Assembly (NCBI GenBank): GCA_020829485.1
Contig: JAIVFU010000061.1
Location: 1-42,581, forward strand
DNA from: Nostoc sp. CHAB 5834
GTDB taxonomy: Bacteria; Cyanobacteriota; Cyanobacteriia; Cyanobacteriales; Nostocaceae
Reading direction: 5' to 3'
DNA length: 42,581 nt
A model generated the notes under the pieces. It was not told where the DNA came from. It saw only the letters and a program-made list of their open reading frames with translations, and searched no databases. Of this stretch, positions 25,040-33,105 are shown piece after piece; position 1 is the stretch's first letter; the number at the start of each line of letters is the position of its first letter. The translations under genes were made by a program, and so were the position numbers.

Positions 25040-27622
25040 TTATCCCCACATCCGCTTGTAGTCTTGCATTGCAAGCTCATCGATGGCTTCGGGGAGCGTC
25101 GCCCCCTTGTCCACCAAGTCATTCAAGCGGTTGATGTCTTTTGGCTTGGTCGTAAAGGTGTAGTAGCTGTGTTTATCCGTCACGAAGCGGTACAGCCCTG
25201 AGCCCTGCTCTCCTCGCACGAAGACTTCCGAAAAGCCCTGTCCAGAACGTACTGACTTAATCAGTGCAACAGCACCTGGGTCCGTCGAGATGCGCTTGTG
25301 TGCAACCGCGTGTTCAATCGACTCGGCCCGCTGGAATAGGATGAACTGCCAGGCCGCGTTCTCGATAGCTGCGCGGGCAGCCGGGGACTTCTCGAAGTCT
25401 TCAAACGACTGCGTGATAACCCCAGCAATTCCGTTGTACTTACGCATCCGGCGGAACGCCGTTTCAATGAAGCGACCCGTCTTCAAGCCCCCCATCAAGT
25501 CCCAGGCTTCGTCGATTGCCAGTAGCTTGGGCAAGCGACGGTCAGAGAGGTACATTTCCTTTGTGGTCTGGAACATAACCAGCTGCAACACAACGGCTTG
25601 CAATGATGAGTCCTGCTTGAGTTCTTCCAGCTCGATAACCACCAATGGCTTGCTGAACTGGACGGTTCGCGGCCCGCTAAACCATTTGCGATACCGACCG
25701 TGCGAATACGGCTCCAACTGCATCGCCAAGTCTTGAGCTCGGTTACTGTTATCCCCGTTGTACGCGTCCAACCATTCCACTACGTCTGACAATTCGCAGG
25801 CATTTCCCTTATTACGCCAAGCTTCAGTGATAGCCTTTTCAATAAGCTGGTACTGGTATGCCGGCGTATGCTCTTCTGGTGTCAGGGGGTACGCCATCAG
25901 CCGCAATAAGTCCTTCAGCATGGGAAGCATTTCGTTCAGGTCCGCTTCCGTGCGGATGTCCGTGAACGGGTTGAGCGACAGTGGGTTTTCGGGGGAGAAC
26001 ACAATGTTTTCCCCGCCCATTACTTCGCAGAATCGTGCGTAGGACCGGCCCACGTCGATGAGGCGAGCAATACCGCCTTTGCTCAAGAAATCACATACGA
26101 TTTCGTTGGTCAGGAACGACTTACCCGAACCGGAAGCTGCCACTACTACAAAGTTGTAGTTGATGGTCGTTTGGAGCAAATCGAAGGTGGCCACTTGCCC
26201 AGAGCGAGACACCAGCAGAAGCCCTCCGTTGGCCTCCCCTGTCCCGCGCCAATCTCCTTGAATCTGCACCATAGAGGCCGCATTCAGCGAGCTCATGAGC
26301 CACGCACGCTGGAGTCCACGGTTTGGTGGGTCCATGGCTGGGGTATATTGCAACGGCATGGACGCAATGAAAACAGGCAAGGAGATGTACGCCTCTTCGG
26401 ACAAGCGGAAGCCCGCGCGGCGGTAGAGCCCCTTCACGTATTCAGTTTGCGCACGTGCGTCTTCCACCGGCGTATACAAGTTGATTCCGGTGTACGCCCG
26501 AACAAGCGTTCGCCCTTCGTTGGTCTGCTTGAGCAGACCTTGAGCGCTATCCCGCCGCTCATACAGGTGGCCCATCATCGAGCGGAACCACGGGCTTTCC
26601 GACATCGTTTGCTTGTTCAGCAGACCGAATTTCGCGGTGAGGCTGTCCTTCGCGTTGTCAGGGTGCAGCACGTGGATGGTTGTATATGCCCAGTAGGGGC
26701 ATGTAATTCGCTCATCCCAGGCCTCGGGGTCCCCGAGGGTTCTCGCCATCATTGGGAGGTAGAGGGTATGAGGTGCGGTATCCACCGTCAAGCAGGTGAC
26801 ACATACATCAGGCTCCCCCGACTCACGTGAAAAGCCCAGACGCCCGTCCGGCTGGACTGTCAGGCGGGTGTTGCGAGACACGATGTCTTGCGCCAGCGAT
26901 GCGCCAGTGACTTGCTCAGCCACCCGCTCGTGTGGCTCCAGGTGAGGGTTGAGCAGTTCGCGAAGCAGGCTTTTTACTTCCTCTTCTTCATAGACTTTTG
27001 AGCTCAATTGTGCGGCACGCAACGAACCTTGTACGGTATGTCGCGCATCAAGGACTTGCTTAAGGTACGCCCCCATTTCTAGGTGGTCAGCCACATCTCC
27101 TCGGTACGGAATGCGAACAGCCACATACCACTGCATCATGCGCGGATGGAGGCGGGTTTCGGGGAGCATAGAGGGGCCGCTGGCAGTGGTCTCCATGAAC
27201 TCCTTGCGTTGAACCGCAATTTGACGCAGCAGCGGATTTCGGTTCGTTTTCAACCGTGCATCGGACCAGCCTTTTAGGAAGGCACCGATTTGCGGCGTGA
27301 CTAGTTTTCCAAACTGAATGATGGACTCTGGAGGCAATGCATTGATAACCGCTTCCAGCTGCGGCTCAGTATCGACCCCTGCCACCATTAGGGGGGTAAT
27401 GCCCAGAACAAACCCCACAGCCGGAGCATCTGGGTCATCCATGAAGCACAGGTTCGTCTCTTGGTCAAAGTGCTTGTAGTTAAACAGCCCAGAGACACCT
27501 TCACGCTCAGTCAGCTGTGTAGCGGCCGAAACGGTAAACGGCACAGCTCCCGGGGTATCGGGCTTCACAAATGCCGTTAGGACTTTGAGCAGCTTCGAGA
27601 TTTTCTGGTTGATAAGGCTCAC
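25040..27622 (-). CDS. traC: F-type conjugation ATPase TraC (VirB4 family)
   Basis: 860 aa from a GTG at 27622. Walker A AASGSGKSF (Lys501), Walker B KLLAIDEAWDLM with the following GGLKTGRFIE, and AGVITQSFEDF further on are typical of TraC/VirB4. F TraC is 875 aa. It is a cytoplasmic, membrane-associated ATPase that powers pilus assembly. It follows traV by 40 nt and precedes trbI. Confidence 0.96.
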   Translation of the reverse strand: MSLINQKISKLLKVLTAFVKPDTPGAVPFTVSAATQLTEREGVSGLFNYKHFDQETNLCFMDDPDAPAVGFVLGITPLMVAGVDTEPQLEAVINALPPESIIQFGKLVTPQIGAFLKGWSDARLKTNRNPLLRQIAVQRKEFMETTASGPSMLPETRLHPRMMQWYVAVRIPYRGDVADHLEMGAYLKQVLDARHTVQGSLRAAQLSSKVYEEEEVKSLLRELLNPHLEPHERVAEQVTGASLAQDIVSRNTRLTVQPDGRLGFSRESGEPDVCVTCLTVDTAPHTLYLPMMARTLGDPEAWDERITCPYWAYTTIHVLHPDNAKDSLTAKFGLLNKQTMSESPWFRSMMGHLYERRDSAQGLLKQTNEGRTLVRAYTGINLYTPVEDARAQTEYVKGLYRRAGFRLSEEAYISLPVFIASMPLQYTPAMDPPNRGLQRAWLMSSLNAASMVQIQGDWRGTGEANGGLLLVSRSGQVATFDLLQTTINYNFVVVAASGSGKSFLTNEIVCDFLSKGGIARLIDVGRSYARFCEVMGGENIVFSPENPLSLNPFTDIRTEADLNEMLPMLKDLLRLMAYPLTPEEHTPAYQYQLIEKAITEAWRNKGNACELSDVVEWLDAYNGDNSNRAQDLAMQLEPYSHGRYRKWFSGPRTVQFSKPLVVIELEELKQDSSLQAVVLQLVMFQTTKEMYLSDRRLPKLLAIDEAWDLMGGLKTGRFIETAFRRMRKYNGIAGVITQSFEDFEKSPAARAAIENAAWQFILFQRAESIEHAVAHKRISTDPGAVALIKSVRSGQGFSEVFVRGEQGSGLYRFVTDKHSYYTFTTKPKDINRLNDLVDKGATLPEAIDELAMQDYKRMWG

Positions 27623-27662
27623 GAGTTTGTCTCTTTGTTTTTATTACGCACCACCGCTTGAC

Positions 27663-28286
27663 TTACTTCGTGTTCAGTCGCTGATAGGGCTGGGTAATGG
27701 CCAGAGCGCTTGCGTCGCTAGGCTTCGTGTTGGCGGAAGACGTTGCGGCCGGCGCAGGTGCAGGTTGCTCGGCTGGCTTTGGAGGGGCTTTAGCCTCTGG
27801 TGGGGCCTTCACAACGGGGTTGAAGCCCAGGTTCGAAGGACGGCCGGGTTCAAAGGCACCAGAAGCTGCACCCGGCTTTTTCATGTCGCCGTAATTCCAC
27901 TTACCGGGGGTGTTGAAGTAGGTGTATTCGCCAGAGCGCAGATTGCCATCCGCATCCACATAGGGGGCCACCCAGACTCGCATCACCTTGGGTTGCTGGA
28001 ATACCGGGCGGCCTTGCTGTGACGGCTCGGGGTAGTTTGACGACTCCCCGTTGAAAAATGGCTTTTCCTGCGCTGCAGGAGCGCTAGCGCGAACTTCAAA
28101 CACAGATTGAATCCGGTCTACGACGCCTGTAGACACTTTCCGCGACGCTTCATGAGCGGCACCCACACTTGCACACTTGCCAGCGGCTAACCCATTGAGG
28201 GGGCACTCATAGTCGGGAGTGCGGGGGGACGAAGAACACCCCGCCAATGCGGCGAGAGCAAGAGAGGTGATGAGTAGTCGTTTCAT
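27663..28286 (-). CDS. traV: Conjugation outer-membrane lipoprotein TraV
   Basis: 207 aa. Signal MKRLLITSLALAALAGC with lipobox LAGC (Cys17), then YECPLNGLAAGKCASVGAAHE, the two-Cys segment characteristic of TraV, and a Pro/Ala-rich C-terminus. With TraK and TraB it makes the envelope-spanning core (VirB7 equivalent). It follows the DsbC-domain ORF by 11 nt and precedes traC. Confidence 0.92.
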   Translation of the reverse strand: MKRLLITSLALAALAGCSSSPRTPDYECPLNGLAAGKCASVGAAHEASRKVSTGVVDRIQSVFEVRASAPAAQEKPFFNGESSNYPEPSQQGRPVFQQPKVMRVWVAPYVDADGNLRSGEYTYFNTPGKWNYGDMKKPGAASGAFEPGRPSNLGFNPVVKAPPEAKAPPKPAEQPAPAPAATSSANTKPSDASALAITQPYQRLNTK

Positions 28287-28297
28287 GTGTGCTTTCT

Positions 28298-28576
28298 TTA
28301 TTGAGTTCGGCCATCGAGCTGCCGGTCTAAAAACTTCTTCTTCTCGATGTCCAGCGCGATGCCTAAAATGAAATAGCGACCAGACTTATCTGCGTAGCCC
28401 ATATTTCCGTCCTTCAATCGAATAGCTACCCATCCCGGGATACATGCGGGCCAAGCGCTTTCAAATGATGTGTTGGGAAGTGCGGCTTTCAGCTTCTCCA
28501 ACACCTCCTCCGAAACAGGAGAAGGTGCTTGGCTGGCGCATTCGAAATGCGGTGGGTTTGGAGGCAAACCGTCCAT
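28298..28576 (-). CDS. Stand-alone DsbC N-terminal (dimerisation) domain protein
   Basis: 92 aa. EEVLEKLKAALPNTSF, PGWVAIRLKDGNMGYADKSGRYFILGIALD and the closing KKFLDRQ match the N-terminal dimerisation domain of DsbC/DsbG disulfide isomerases. The thioredoxin domain with CxxC is absent: the frame stops at 28298 and traV starts 11 nt later, so no room is left for it. No signal peptide is evident. Gonococcal-island-type clusters carry a full dsbC exactly here, between traB and traV, so this is probably a truncated or reused homologue. Two Cys near residues 13 and 44 might bond. Confidence 0.75.
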   Translation of the reverse strand: MDGLPPNPPHFECASQAPSPVSEEVLEKLKAALPNTSFESAWPACIPGWVAIRLKDGNMGYADKSGRYFILGIALDIEKKKFLDRQLDGRTQ

Positions 28577-28585
28577 TTGCAGCGC

Positions 28586-29905
28586 TTAGTTGGTCGGTGT
28601 GACTTGCTGAACGTACTGGGAGTCCCCGTTCAACCAGTTCAGTGATGTCGTGCTGGTGAACACGATTGTTCCAGTACGGCCCGCATCGATAGTGATGACG
28701 GGGAACATCGCTTGGGCTTCCTTCAGGTAGAAATCCGCAAGCTGGGCAGTCGCGGTTTGTGCACCCGCCAGACCCGAGGCCCGTAGCGCTGACCCCCCCG
28801 ACAAGCTTGACATCGAGGTGCCTGTCGACAGGTTACTGGTCACGCTAGACTGCGCTTGTCCCAGGGCCCCGGCTAGTCCCTGCGCAAACCCTGCGAGCAT
28901 GGCCTTGCCGAGCTTGGCACCTTGGCGGTCGCTCACAAGGCCACGCATGCCCAGCTTACCGTCGCTGTCCACCAGGTAACCTTGGACTTCCTGGCTAAGC
29001 ACCAGGCGGTCGTTCTTATCGATACAAGAGATGCGCGATACCCGCGCATAGACACGTTCTGCTGACATGTCCCCATGGCCCGAGCCTAGTACAAAGCAAT
29101 TCTTCAGTTTGTACCGGGCTGAGCCTGGGAGAACCGCATTGCCCGTGATGTTCATCAACACAGGCATTGGATTAGACTGAGTCGTGGTCCCCGTACCCGC
29201 GTCAATACCGTTTAGCAACGCCACCTGAGCGAATGCCCCGGCAGGAAGCATCCCCGCATTGGGGTTCTTCTGGTAGCGGACCTTCGCGTTTGCACTTCCT
29301 TCAGGGGTTCCATTTGCGGCAGGAGCCGCAGATGCCTTTGTTGGGGCATCGAACACCAAAGGGTCCGAAGACTGCATTTGGCTGGGAATGCTAATGGTCG
29401 GGAGTTGCTGCTGCCCGTCTAGGGCAGGCGCTGCGGGCACCTGAATGGTCGGCGGAACAGGCGGCGCTGGGGGAGGGGTGACGAGGCTTCCCAATCCACC
29501 GGTGTTACCGGTCGCGGGAGGGGTAGGAGGCAGGACCACATGCGCGGGCTTACCCGTGTCTCCTAGCTCCTTATCCCGGGCGGCCTTTTCCGCCTTCATT
29601 TGCTCGACGGTAACCTTCAGCTGCTCGACTTCTTTAGCAAAGCGAGACTCGAATGCAGCCTTGTCCGCATTTGGCGGATTTACGCTGACCATGGCCGCAG
29701 GCTTTTCCTTTTTAGGCCGGTTTGCTTGGGCATCGTTTTTGCTGCCAAAGAACGTAGTCGACAGCACAATCAGTGCAACGGCACCGCCACCGACATAAAG
29801 CCAGCGCTTTTTGACATCTTTCTGTTTGAGCGGCCCGCCGGGCTCACCCGAGGTACCCGCCACAGTCTTCTTGCTCGCGAAAATCTTGCGGGGGGTATCA
29901 CTCAT
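28586..29905 (-). CDS. traB: F-type conjugation protein TraB (VirB10 family)
   Basis: 439 aa: cytoplasmic N-terminus, one TM at about residues 35-53 (LYVGGGAVALIVLSTTFFG), a coiled coil (FAKEVEQLKVTVEQMKAEKAA), a Pro-rich spacer, and a beta-barrel domain with KLKNCFVLGSGHGDMSAERVY and an antenna-like GLAGALGQAQSS region. F TraB is 475 aa. It links inner membrane to the TraK/TraV core. It overlaps traK by 8 nt. Confidence 0.95.
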   Translation of the reverse strand: MSDTPRKIFASKKTVAGTSGEPGGPLKQKDVKKRWLYVGGGAVALIVLSTTFFGSKNDAQANRPKKEKPAAMVSVNPPNADKAAFESRFAKEVEQLKVTVEQMKAEKAARDKELGDTGKPAHVVLPPTPPATGNTGGLGSLVTPPPAPPVPPTIQVPAAPALDGQQQLPTISIPSQMQSSDPLVFDAPTKASAAPAANGTPEGSANAKVRYQKNPNAGMLPAGAFAQVALLNGIDAGTGTTTQSNPMPVLMNITGNAVLPGSARYKLKNCFVLGSGHGDMSAERVYARVSRISCIDKNDRLVLSQEVQGYLVDSDGKLGMRGLVSDRQGAKLGKAMLAGFAQGLAGALGQAQSSVTSNLSTGTSMSSLSGGSALRASGLAGAQTATAQLADFYLKEAQAMFPVITIDAGRTGTIVFTSTTSLNWLNGDSQYVQQVTPTN

Positions 29906-30677
29906 CGTTCAAATCCTCAGCAACGAACAACTGAGGGCTGTTCTTGTCGTCAACCACGTCTCCATCCAGCATCACTGCGGTAATGCCTGGCCGATAGAAC
30001 TGAGGAGGCGCAACTACTGCTGTTTGGCCGGGGGCGGCTACCAGCGAGAAGACGATGACGCGCTTTGAGCTGCCGTCAGACCAGCCAGCCAAGGGAACAA
30101 CCGTGAACTTGTCGAACTTGGTTGCACGTGGAAGGTCGACAGGGTCGAACCCTGCAGGAGGCGTTTGGTTCGCAATCAAGTGCTTCAACAGCTCGATGTC
30201 TTCTCCGCGAGCAGCTACAGGCTGGCTGCCCTCCCCTGCTATGCGGCTACCCGAGGATGCACCAGGTGCGACGGTCTTAGCGCCGGCCAGGGTGTAAGTG
30301 ACACCTGTAACCGATTTGGGGACAACGCGGACGGTGACGACACTTTCGTTCTCCAGTTCCAAGACCATCTGGACGGGCTTATCAGCGCCTTTAGCGAACT
30401 GCAGCATTACCACTCGGTTGCCCGAAAGGTAAACCGGCTTGCCCATTACAGGCGAACCTCCGGGGAAGTGGATGCGCTTAATCGCGTCGGGAGCAATAAA
30501 CGAATTGAATTCGTAGTCCGAAACGGTGATGGCACCGGCAGCAGAGGGCTCGGCCGCCTTGCTTACTTTTTTAGATTGAGCGTCCGCGGACGTTGACACT
30601 GCCAAGGCTGCACACAGGATTGCTCCTGCAACAACATTACTTAGCAACTTCGGACTTTTGACGCAAGTCAGAAACAT
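29898..30677 (-). CDS. traK: F-type conjugation protein TraK (VirB9-like, secretin-like)
   Basis: The frame opens at 30698; the ATG at 30677 (259 aa) gives a better signal region and a shorter overlap (41 nt) with traE. A signal peptide lies within the first 40 residues (cleavage near TSADA). TVSDYEFNSFIAPDAIKRIHF and a beta-rich body fit TraK; it forms the outer-membrane ring with TraV and TraB. The exact start is uncertain; F TraK is 242 aa. Confidence 0.88.
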   Translation of the reverse strand: MFLTCVKSPKLLSNVVAGAILCAALAVSTSADAQSKKVSKAAEPSAAGAITVSDYEFNSFIAPDAIKRIHFPGGSPVMGKPVYLSGNRVVMLQFAKGADKPVQMVLELENESVVTVRVVPKSVTGVTYTLAGAKTVAPGASSGSRIAGEGSQPVAARGEDIELLKHLIANQTPPAGFDPVDLPRATKFDKFTVVPLAGWSDGSSKRVIVFSLVAAPGQTAVVAPPQFYRPGITAVMLDGDVVDDKNSPQLFVAEDLNDE

Positions 30678-31227
30678 GCATGTACCCCTTGAAAACACGA
30701 TAAGTCAGAACATAGTTAATTGGCGTGCGCAGAGTTTCTTTGCCGCCTACCCAGCGAATTTGGGTTCCATAAACCTCTACAGAAGTCGAGTCGCTACTGA
30801 CTTTTACGTTGGTTGGGAAAAACGATTGCGTGAGATTTCGACGCTTGTACTCATCCGCCTGGGCCAGCAGGGTTTCTCGCTGCTGACCATTCAACTCTTC
30901 AGTAGTCCGGTTCAAGAATCGTTGGTGCTGACTGATTACGTTCTCAGGGGTGAAATTGAGAATCAGGCTCAAGTCAGACAAAGCAGTGTTTGCCATGTAT
31001 TCGTAACTTGTTCCGCGCAGTTCTCCGTTGGTCGAAACGGTTACTGTCTTACTGGATGAGGCCAAGTCGAAAGGGACCAGAACGACTGGTGTATTTCGAA
31101 CCTGATAAACCAGCATGAAAGCCAGGAATCCCACCACGCCAGCCAAAAGGAAGGTTGTCGCGCGCCACGCTTGGCCTGTTCGGTAGCTGTTCGCTACCAC
31201 GTCTAAATAAGTTTGTTGTTTGGTCAT
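30637..31227 (-). CDS. traE: F-type conjugation protein TraE
   Basis: 196 aa from the ATG at 31227, which fits F TraE (188 aa); the open frame reaches 31503 but that part overlaps traL. One TM near residues 21-41 (TTFLLAGVVGFLAFMLVYQV), then a periplasmic VirB8-like domain with LILNFTPENVISQHQRFLN and a closing YVLTYRVFKGYMHVSDLRQ. It starts 16 nt after traL and overlaps traK. Confidence 0.92.
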   Translation of the reverse strand: MTKQQTYLDVVANSYRTGQAWRATTFLLAGVVGFLAFMLVYQVRNTPVVLVPFDLASSSKTVTVSTNGELRGTSYEYMANTALSDLSLILNFTPENVISQHQRFLNRTTEELNGQQRETLLAQADEYKRRNLTQSFFPTNVKVSSDSTSVEVYGTQIRWVGGKETLRTPINYVLTYRVFKGYMHVSDLRQKSEVAK

Positions 31228-31243
31228 ATTCAAGGGAGATGGC

Positions 31244-31537
31244 TCAGTCCATGTAGTCGTTAAGCCACGAGGGTTTAAACTTTTTTGCCAGAGCAATGTC
31301 CATTTGCAGCCCGTGTGCCCACAAAAAGTGCTGCATGGCTCCGCGCTTATTTCCGCGCTTGAGATATCGGGCGCCAAACAGAACGCCTGCCCCGCCCAAA
31401 AGGCCCAAAATCCAGAGCTTGGAGATGAGCCCGAAACCCATGAGTGTGATTGCCAATACAAATTCCAAAGGGTCCCAAAACATAATTGGAATGGGCGCCT
31501 CAAGGTCTTTGGGTATTACGTGTGCTTCTTGCGACAT
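31244..31537 (-). CDS. traL: F-type conjugation protein TraL
   Basis: 97 aa with two adjacent TMs (about residues 27-60) and the N-terminal IPKDLEAPIPIMFWDPLE that marks TraL, plus a C-terminal basic tail. It is thought to set the inner-membrane base with TraE. A terminator-like hairpin separates it from the pilin gene and no ribosome site is visible upstream of its ATG, both of which would keep its level well below the pilin. Confidence 0.93.
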   Translation of the reverse strand: MSQEAHVIPKDLEAPIPIMFWDPLEFVLAITLMGFGLISKLWILGLLGGAGVLFGARYLKRGNKRGAMQHFLWAHGLQMDIALAKKFKPSWLNDYMD

Positions 31538-31549
31538 GTTGATATAAAT

Positions 31550-31575
31550 AAAAACAGGGGTGTATTAACCCCTGT
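31550..31575 (-). terminator. Intercistronic terminator/attenuator between traA and traL
   Basis: Minus strand ACAGGGGT-TAATAC-ACCCCTGT followed by TTTTATTT. An 8-bp stem with a T-rich trailer lies 22 nt after the pilin stop. The T tract is broken by an A, so read-through into traL is expected. Confidence 0.75.
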
Positions 31576-31578
31576 ATA
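31573..31578 (-). promoter_or_regulatory. -10-like TATACA overlapping the attenuator
   Basis: Minus strand TTGCTATACA. Transcription from here would begin inside the 5' arm of the hairpin and so escape termination, giving traL an independent start. No -35 consensus. Confidence 0.35.
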
Positions 31579-31597
31579 GCAAGCGCATCCTGACGCT

Positions 31598-31906
31598 TTA
31601 GATAAGCGTGCCGCCCAGCATGATGGATTGAATGACTTGCGGGCCCCAGTTCAGGAACGCGGCGCCAGCGATGCCGGTGAGCGCAGGCATTGGGGTGTTT
31701 TTAGCCACACCAATTGCTCCGCCCATCAGCAACATCGTGGTAGCCAAGCCTACGCCCAGGGCGCCGGTGGTCCAACCGTTGACCGTCTCCCAGAACTTGT
31801 AGAAAGCGTCATCACTTTCTTGCAGCTGGTTGGCCATCGCAGCGTTCGTGGCTGCGGTGAGCATGAGAGCGACAGCCGCGCCCTTCAATTTTTGGTGAAA
31901 CTTCAT
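31598..31906 (-). CDS. traA: F-type conjugative pilin TraA
   Basis: 102 aa, ATG with GGAG 6 nt upstream. Signal peptide to about residue 25 (ATNAAMA), then a mature part of about 77 residues with two hydrophobic stretches (WTTGALGVGLATTMLLMGGAIGV and PALTGIAGAAFLNWGPQVI), the F-pilin plan. First gene of the main transfer operon, under a promoter at 31965-31994. Confidence 0.93.
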   Translation of the reverse strand: MKFHQKLKGAAVALMLTAATNAAMANQLQESDDAFYKFWETVNGWTTGALGVGLATTMLLMGGAIGVAKNTPMPALTGIAGAAFLNWGPQVIQSIMLGGTLI

Positions 31907-31928
31907 TTTCGACTCCGTTGTTGTTTAG

Positions 31929-31942
31929 GTGTTTGCAAACAC
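31929..31942. repeat. 14-bp palindrome in the pilin leader
   Basis: GTGTTTGCAAACAC is a perfect palindrome lying 23 bp before the pilin ATG and downstream of the -10. It could be an operator or a 5' hairpin of the mRNA. Confidence 0.6.
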
Positions 31943-31964
31943 GTCAATTACTTAACTGACATGT

Positions 31965-31994
31965 CGTATAGCAACCCCTTGCAATAACAGTCAA
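31965..31994 (-). promoter_or_regulatory. Promoter of the main transfer operon
   Basis: Minus strand TTGACT (31994-31989) and TATACG (31970-31965) with an 18-bp spacer, or CTATAC with 17. Predicted start near 31958, giving a leader of about 50 nt that holds the 14-bp palindrome. Confidence 0.65.
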
Positions 31995-32034
31995 CTCAAA
32001 CAGAAATAATTTCTCAGCTCACCCTTTTCGCCTT

Positions 32035-32511
32035 TTATTGCGCCGGTTTTTGCTGCTGAGCGGCGCTCTCTACGTAGCGCTGGAACTGCCACCAATAGGC
32101 AATGACGTCCTTTGCGTACTTGTAGCCCGTTTGATATCTGAGGGGAGTCCAGTTGTTAGGTCCAATGTTGTAAGAAACAATGGCATTGAACCAATCGCGC
32201 TTTTTGTTAAAGTTGTCACGTAGGATGTACGCCGATGCATTCAGATTGGTGCAAACATCATTGGAGATGTGTTCTTGCGTAATTCCATACCTCTTAAAGT
32301 GAGGCACCCACACAGAATTAATCTGCGCGTATCCGCAGTCCTTCGTTCCGTTTTTATTAGTTGAACACTGCCCGGTCCTACCGTTCTCTTTAACCACGAT
32401 TGCGTGAAGCAGCAGCTCTGGAACGTCGTAACGGACAGAGGCCTGTGCAATACATTGCACGGCCTCTGTGGTTACGTGTGCGTAGGGGGGCAGAGCGGGC
32501 GTAACGCTCAT
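32035..32511 (-). CDS. Lytic transglycosylase, VirB1-like
   Basis: 158 aa, ATG preceded by GGGAGG. SLT fold motifs: catalytic Glu in VVKENGRTGQC, then DCGYAQIN and IVSYNIGPNNW. No clear signal peptide. Such enzymes open the peptidoglycan for the transfer apparatus. The gene starts 9 nt after the SSB-like gene, in the same unit, just upstream of the pilin operon. Confidence 0.9.
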   Translation of the reverse strand: MSVTPALPPYAHVTTEAVQCIAQASVRYDVPELLLHAIVVKENGRTGQCSTNKNGTKDCGYAQINSVWVPHFKRYGITQEHISNDVCTNLNASAYILRDNFNKKRDWFNAIVSYNIGPNNWTPLRYQTGYKYAKDVIAYWWQFQRYVESAAQQQKPAQ

Positions 32512-32520
32512 CCCTCCCCC

Positions 32521-32880
32521 TCACTCTTTGGCAGGTGCAGCGGCAGCCGGTGCGTCGTTTTCGTCTTCGACCACTGTCACGCGGTCAGCGACCAACTCGG
32601 TCACGAAGTGGCCGTCGTCCATCATCGTCTTGAACACTCCCTGCAAGTGGCCCAACACGGTTACACGTGCGCCTTCTTTCAGGATGTCCTTCAGTGTGGG
32701 GTACTTGTAATTTGGGATTCGGACCATCACGGCGTTCACGAACTCCACAGGACCTCCGGTCGAATCGCGCGTCTTACCGTACTGCAGAAGAATCACAGCG
32801 CTTGCATTCTTCTTGGGGTCCTTGGGCTCCGACACTTGGATTCGCTTGATGGTCCCTTGCAGGAAGAAATTGTTAATCAT
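32521..32880 (-). CDS. SSB-like OB-fold protein
   Basis: 119 aa from the ATG at 32880, which has GGAG 6 nt upstream; an in-frame ATG at 32892 lies before that site and is not used. NFFLQGTIKRIQVSE, ARVTVLGHLQGVF and FVTELVADRVTVVE follow the strand order of single-stranded-DNA-binding OB folds, and the acidic Ala-rich tail (DENDAPAAAAPAKE) resembles an SSB tail without the usual DDxxPF end. It probably coats or protects transferred single-stranded DNA; a general OB-fold role is the alternative. Confidence 0.7.
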   Translation of the reverse strand: MINNFFLQGTIKRIQVSEPKDPKKNASAVILLQYGKTRDSTGGPVEFVNAVMVRIPNYKYPTLKDILKEGARVTVLGHLQGVFKTMMDDGHFVTELVADRVTVVEDENDAPAAAAPAKE

Positions 32881-32945
32881 GAAAAGCTCCACTAGATTGA
32901 TTGAATACCGACCTTGTGTCGGGCAATCTCTATAGGGGAAGCTTT

Positions 32946-32951
32946 TATATA
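32946..32951 (-). promoter_or_regulatory. -10-like TATATA before the SSB-like gene
   Basis: Minus strand GGGCTATATA, about 65 nt upstream of the ATG at 32880. A second TATAGA at 32928-32933 is closer. The terminator at 33049-33073 isolates this unit, so a promoter is needed here. Confidence 0.45.
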
Positions 32952-33048
32952 GCCCTGTTTATTTCCGAATAATGGGAGATTTACGCTACTTATGAAAGAA
33001 AAAGTGTTGTTAGCACTCGAAATATCAGGAAAAACTTCCTAGAAAAAC

Positions 33049-33073
33049 AAAAAACAGGGCGTGAGGGCCCTGT
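33049..33073 (-). terminator. Rho-independent terminator after the ompA-like gene
   Basis: Minus strand ACAGGGC-CCTCAC-GCCCTGT runs straight into a six-T tract (the first T closes the stem). It ends the dinG-to-ompA operon. Confidence 0.9.
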
Positions 33074-33105
33074 TGTATTTGTCATGTGCCGGGATTTCCG
33101 GTGCA

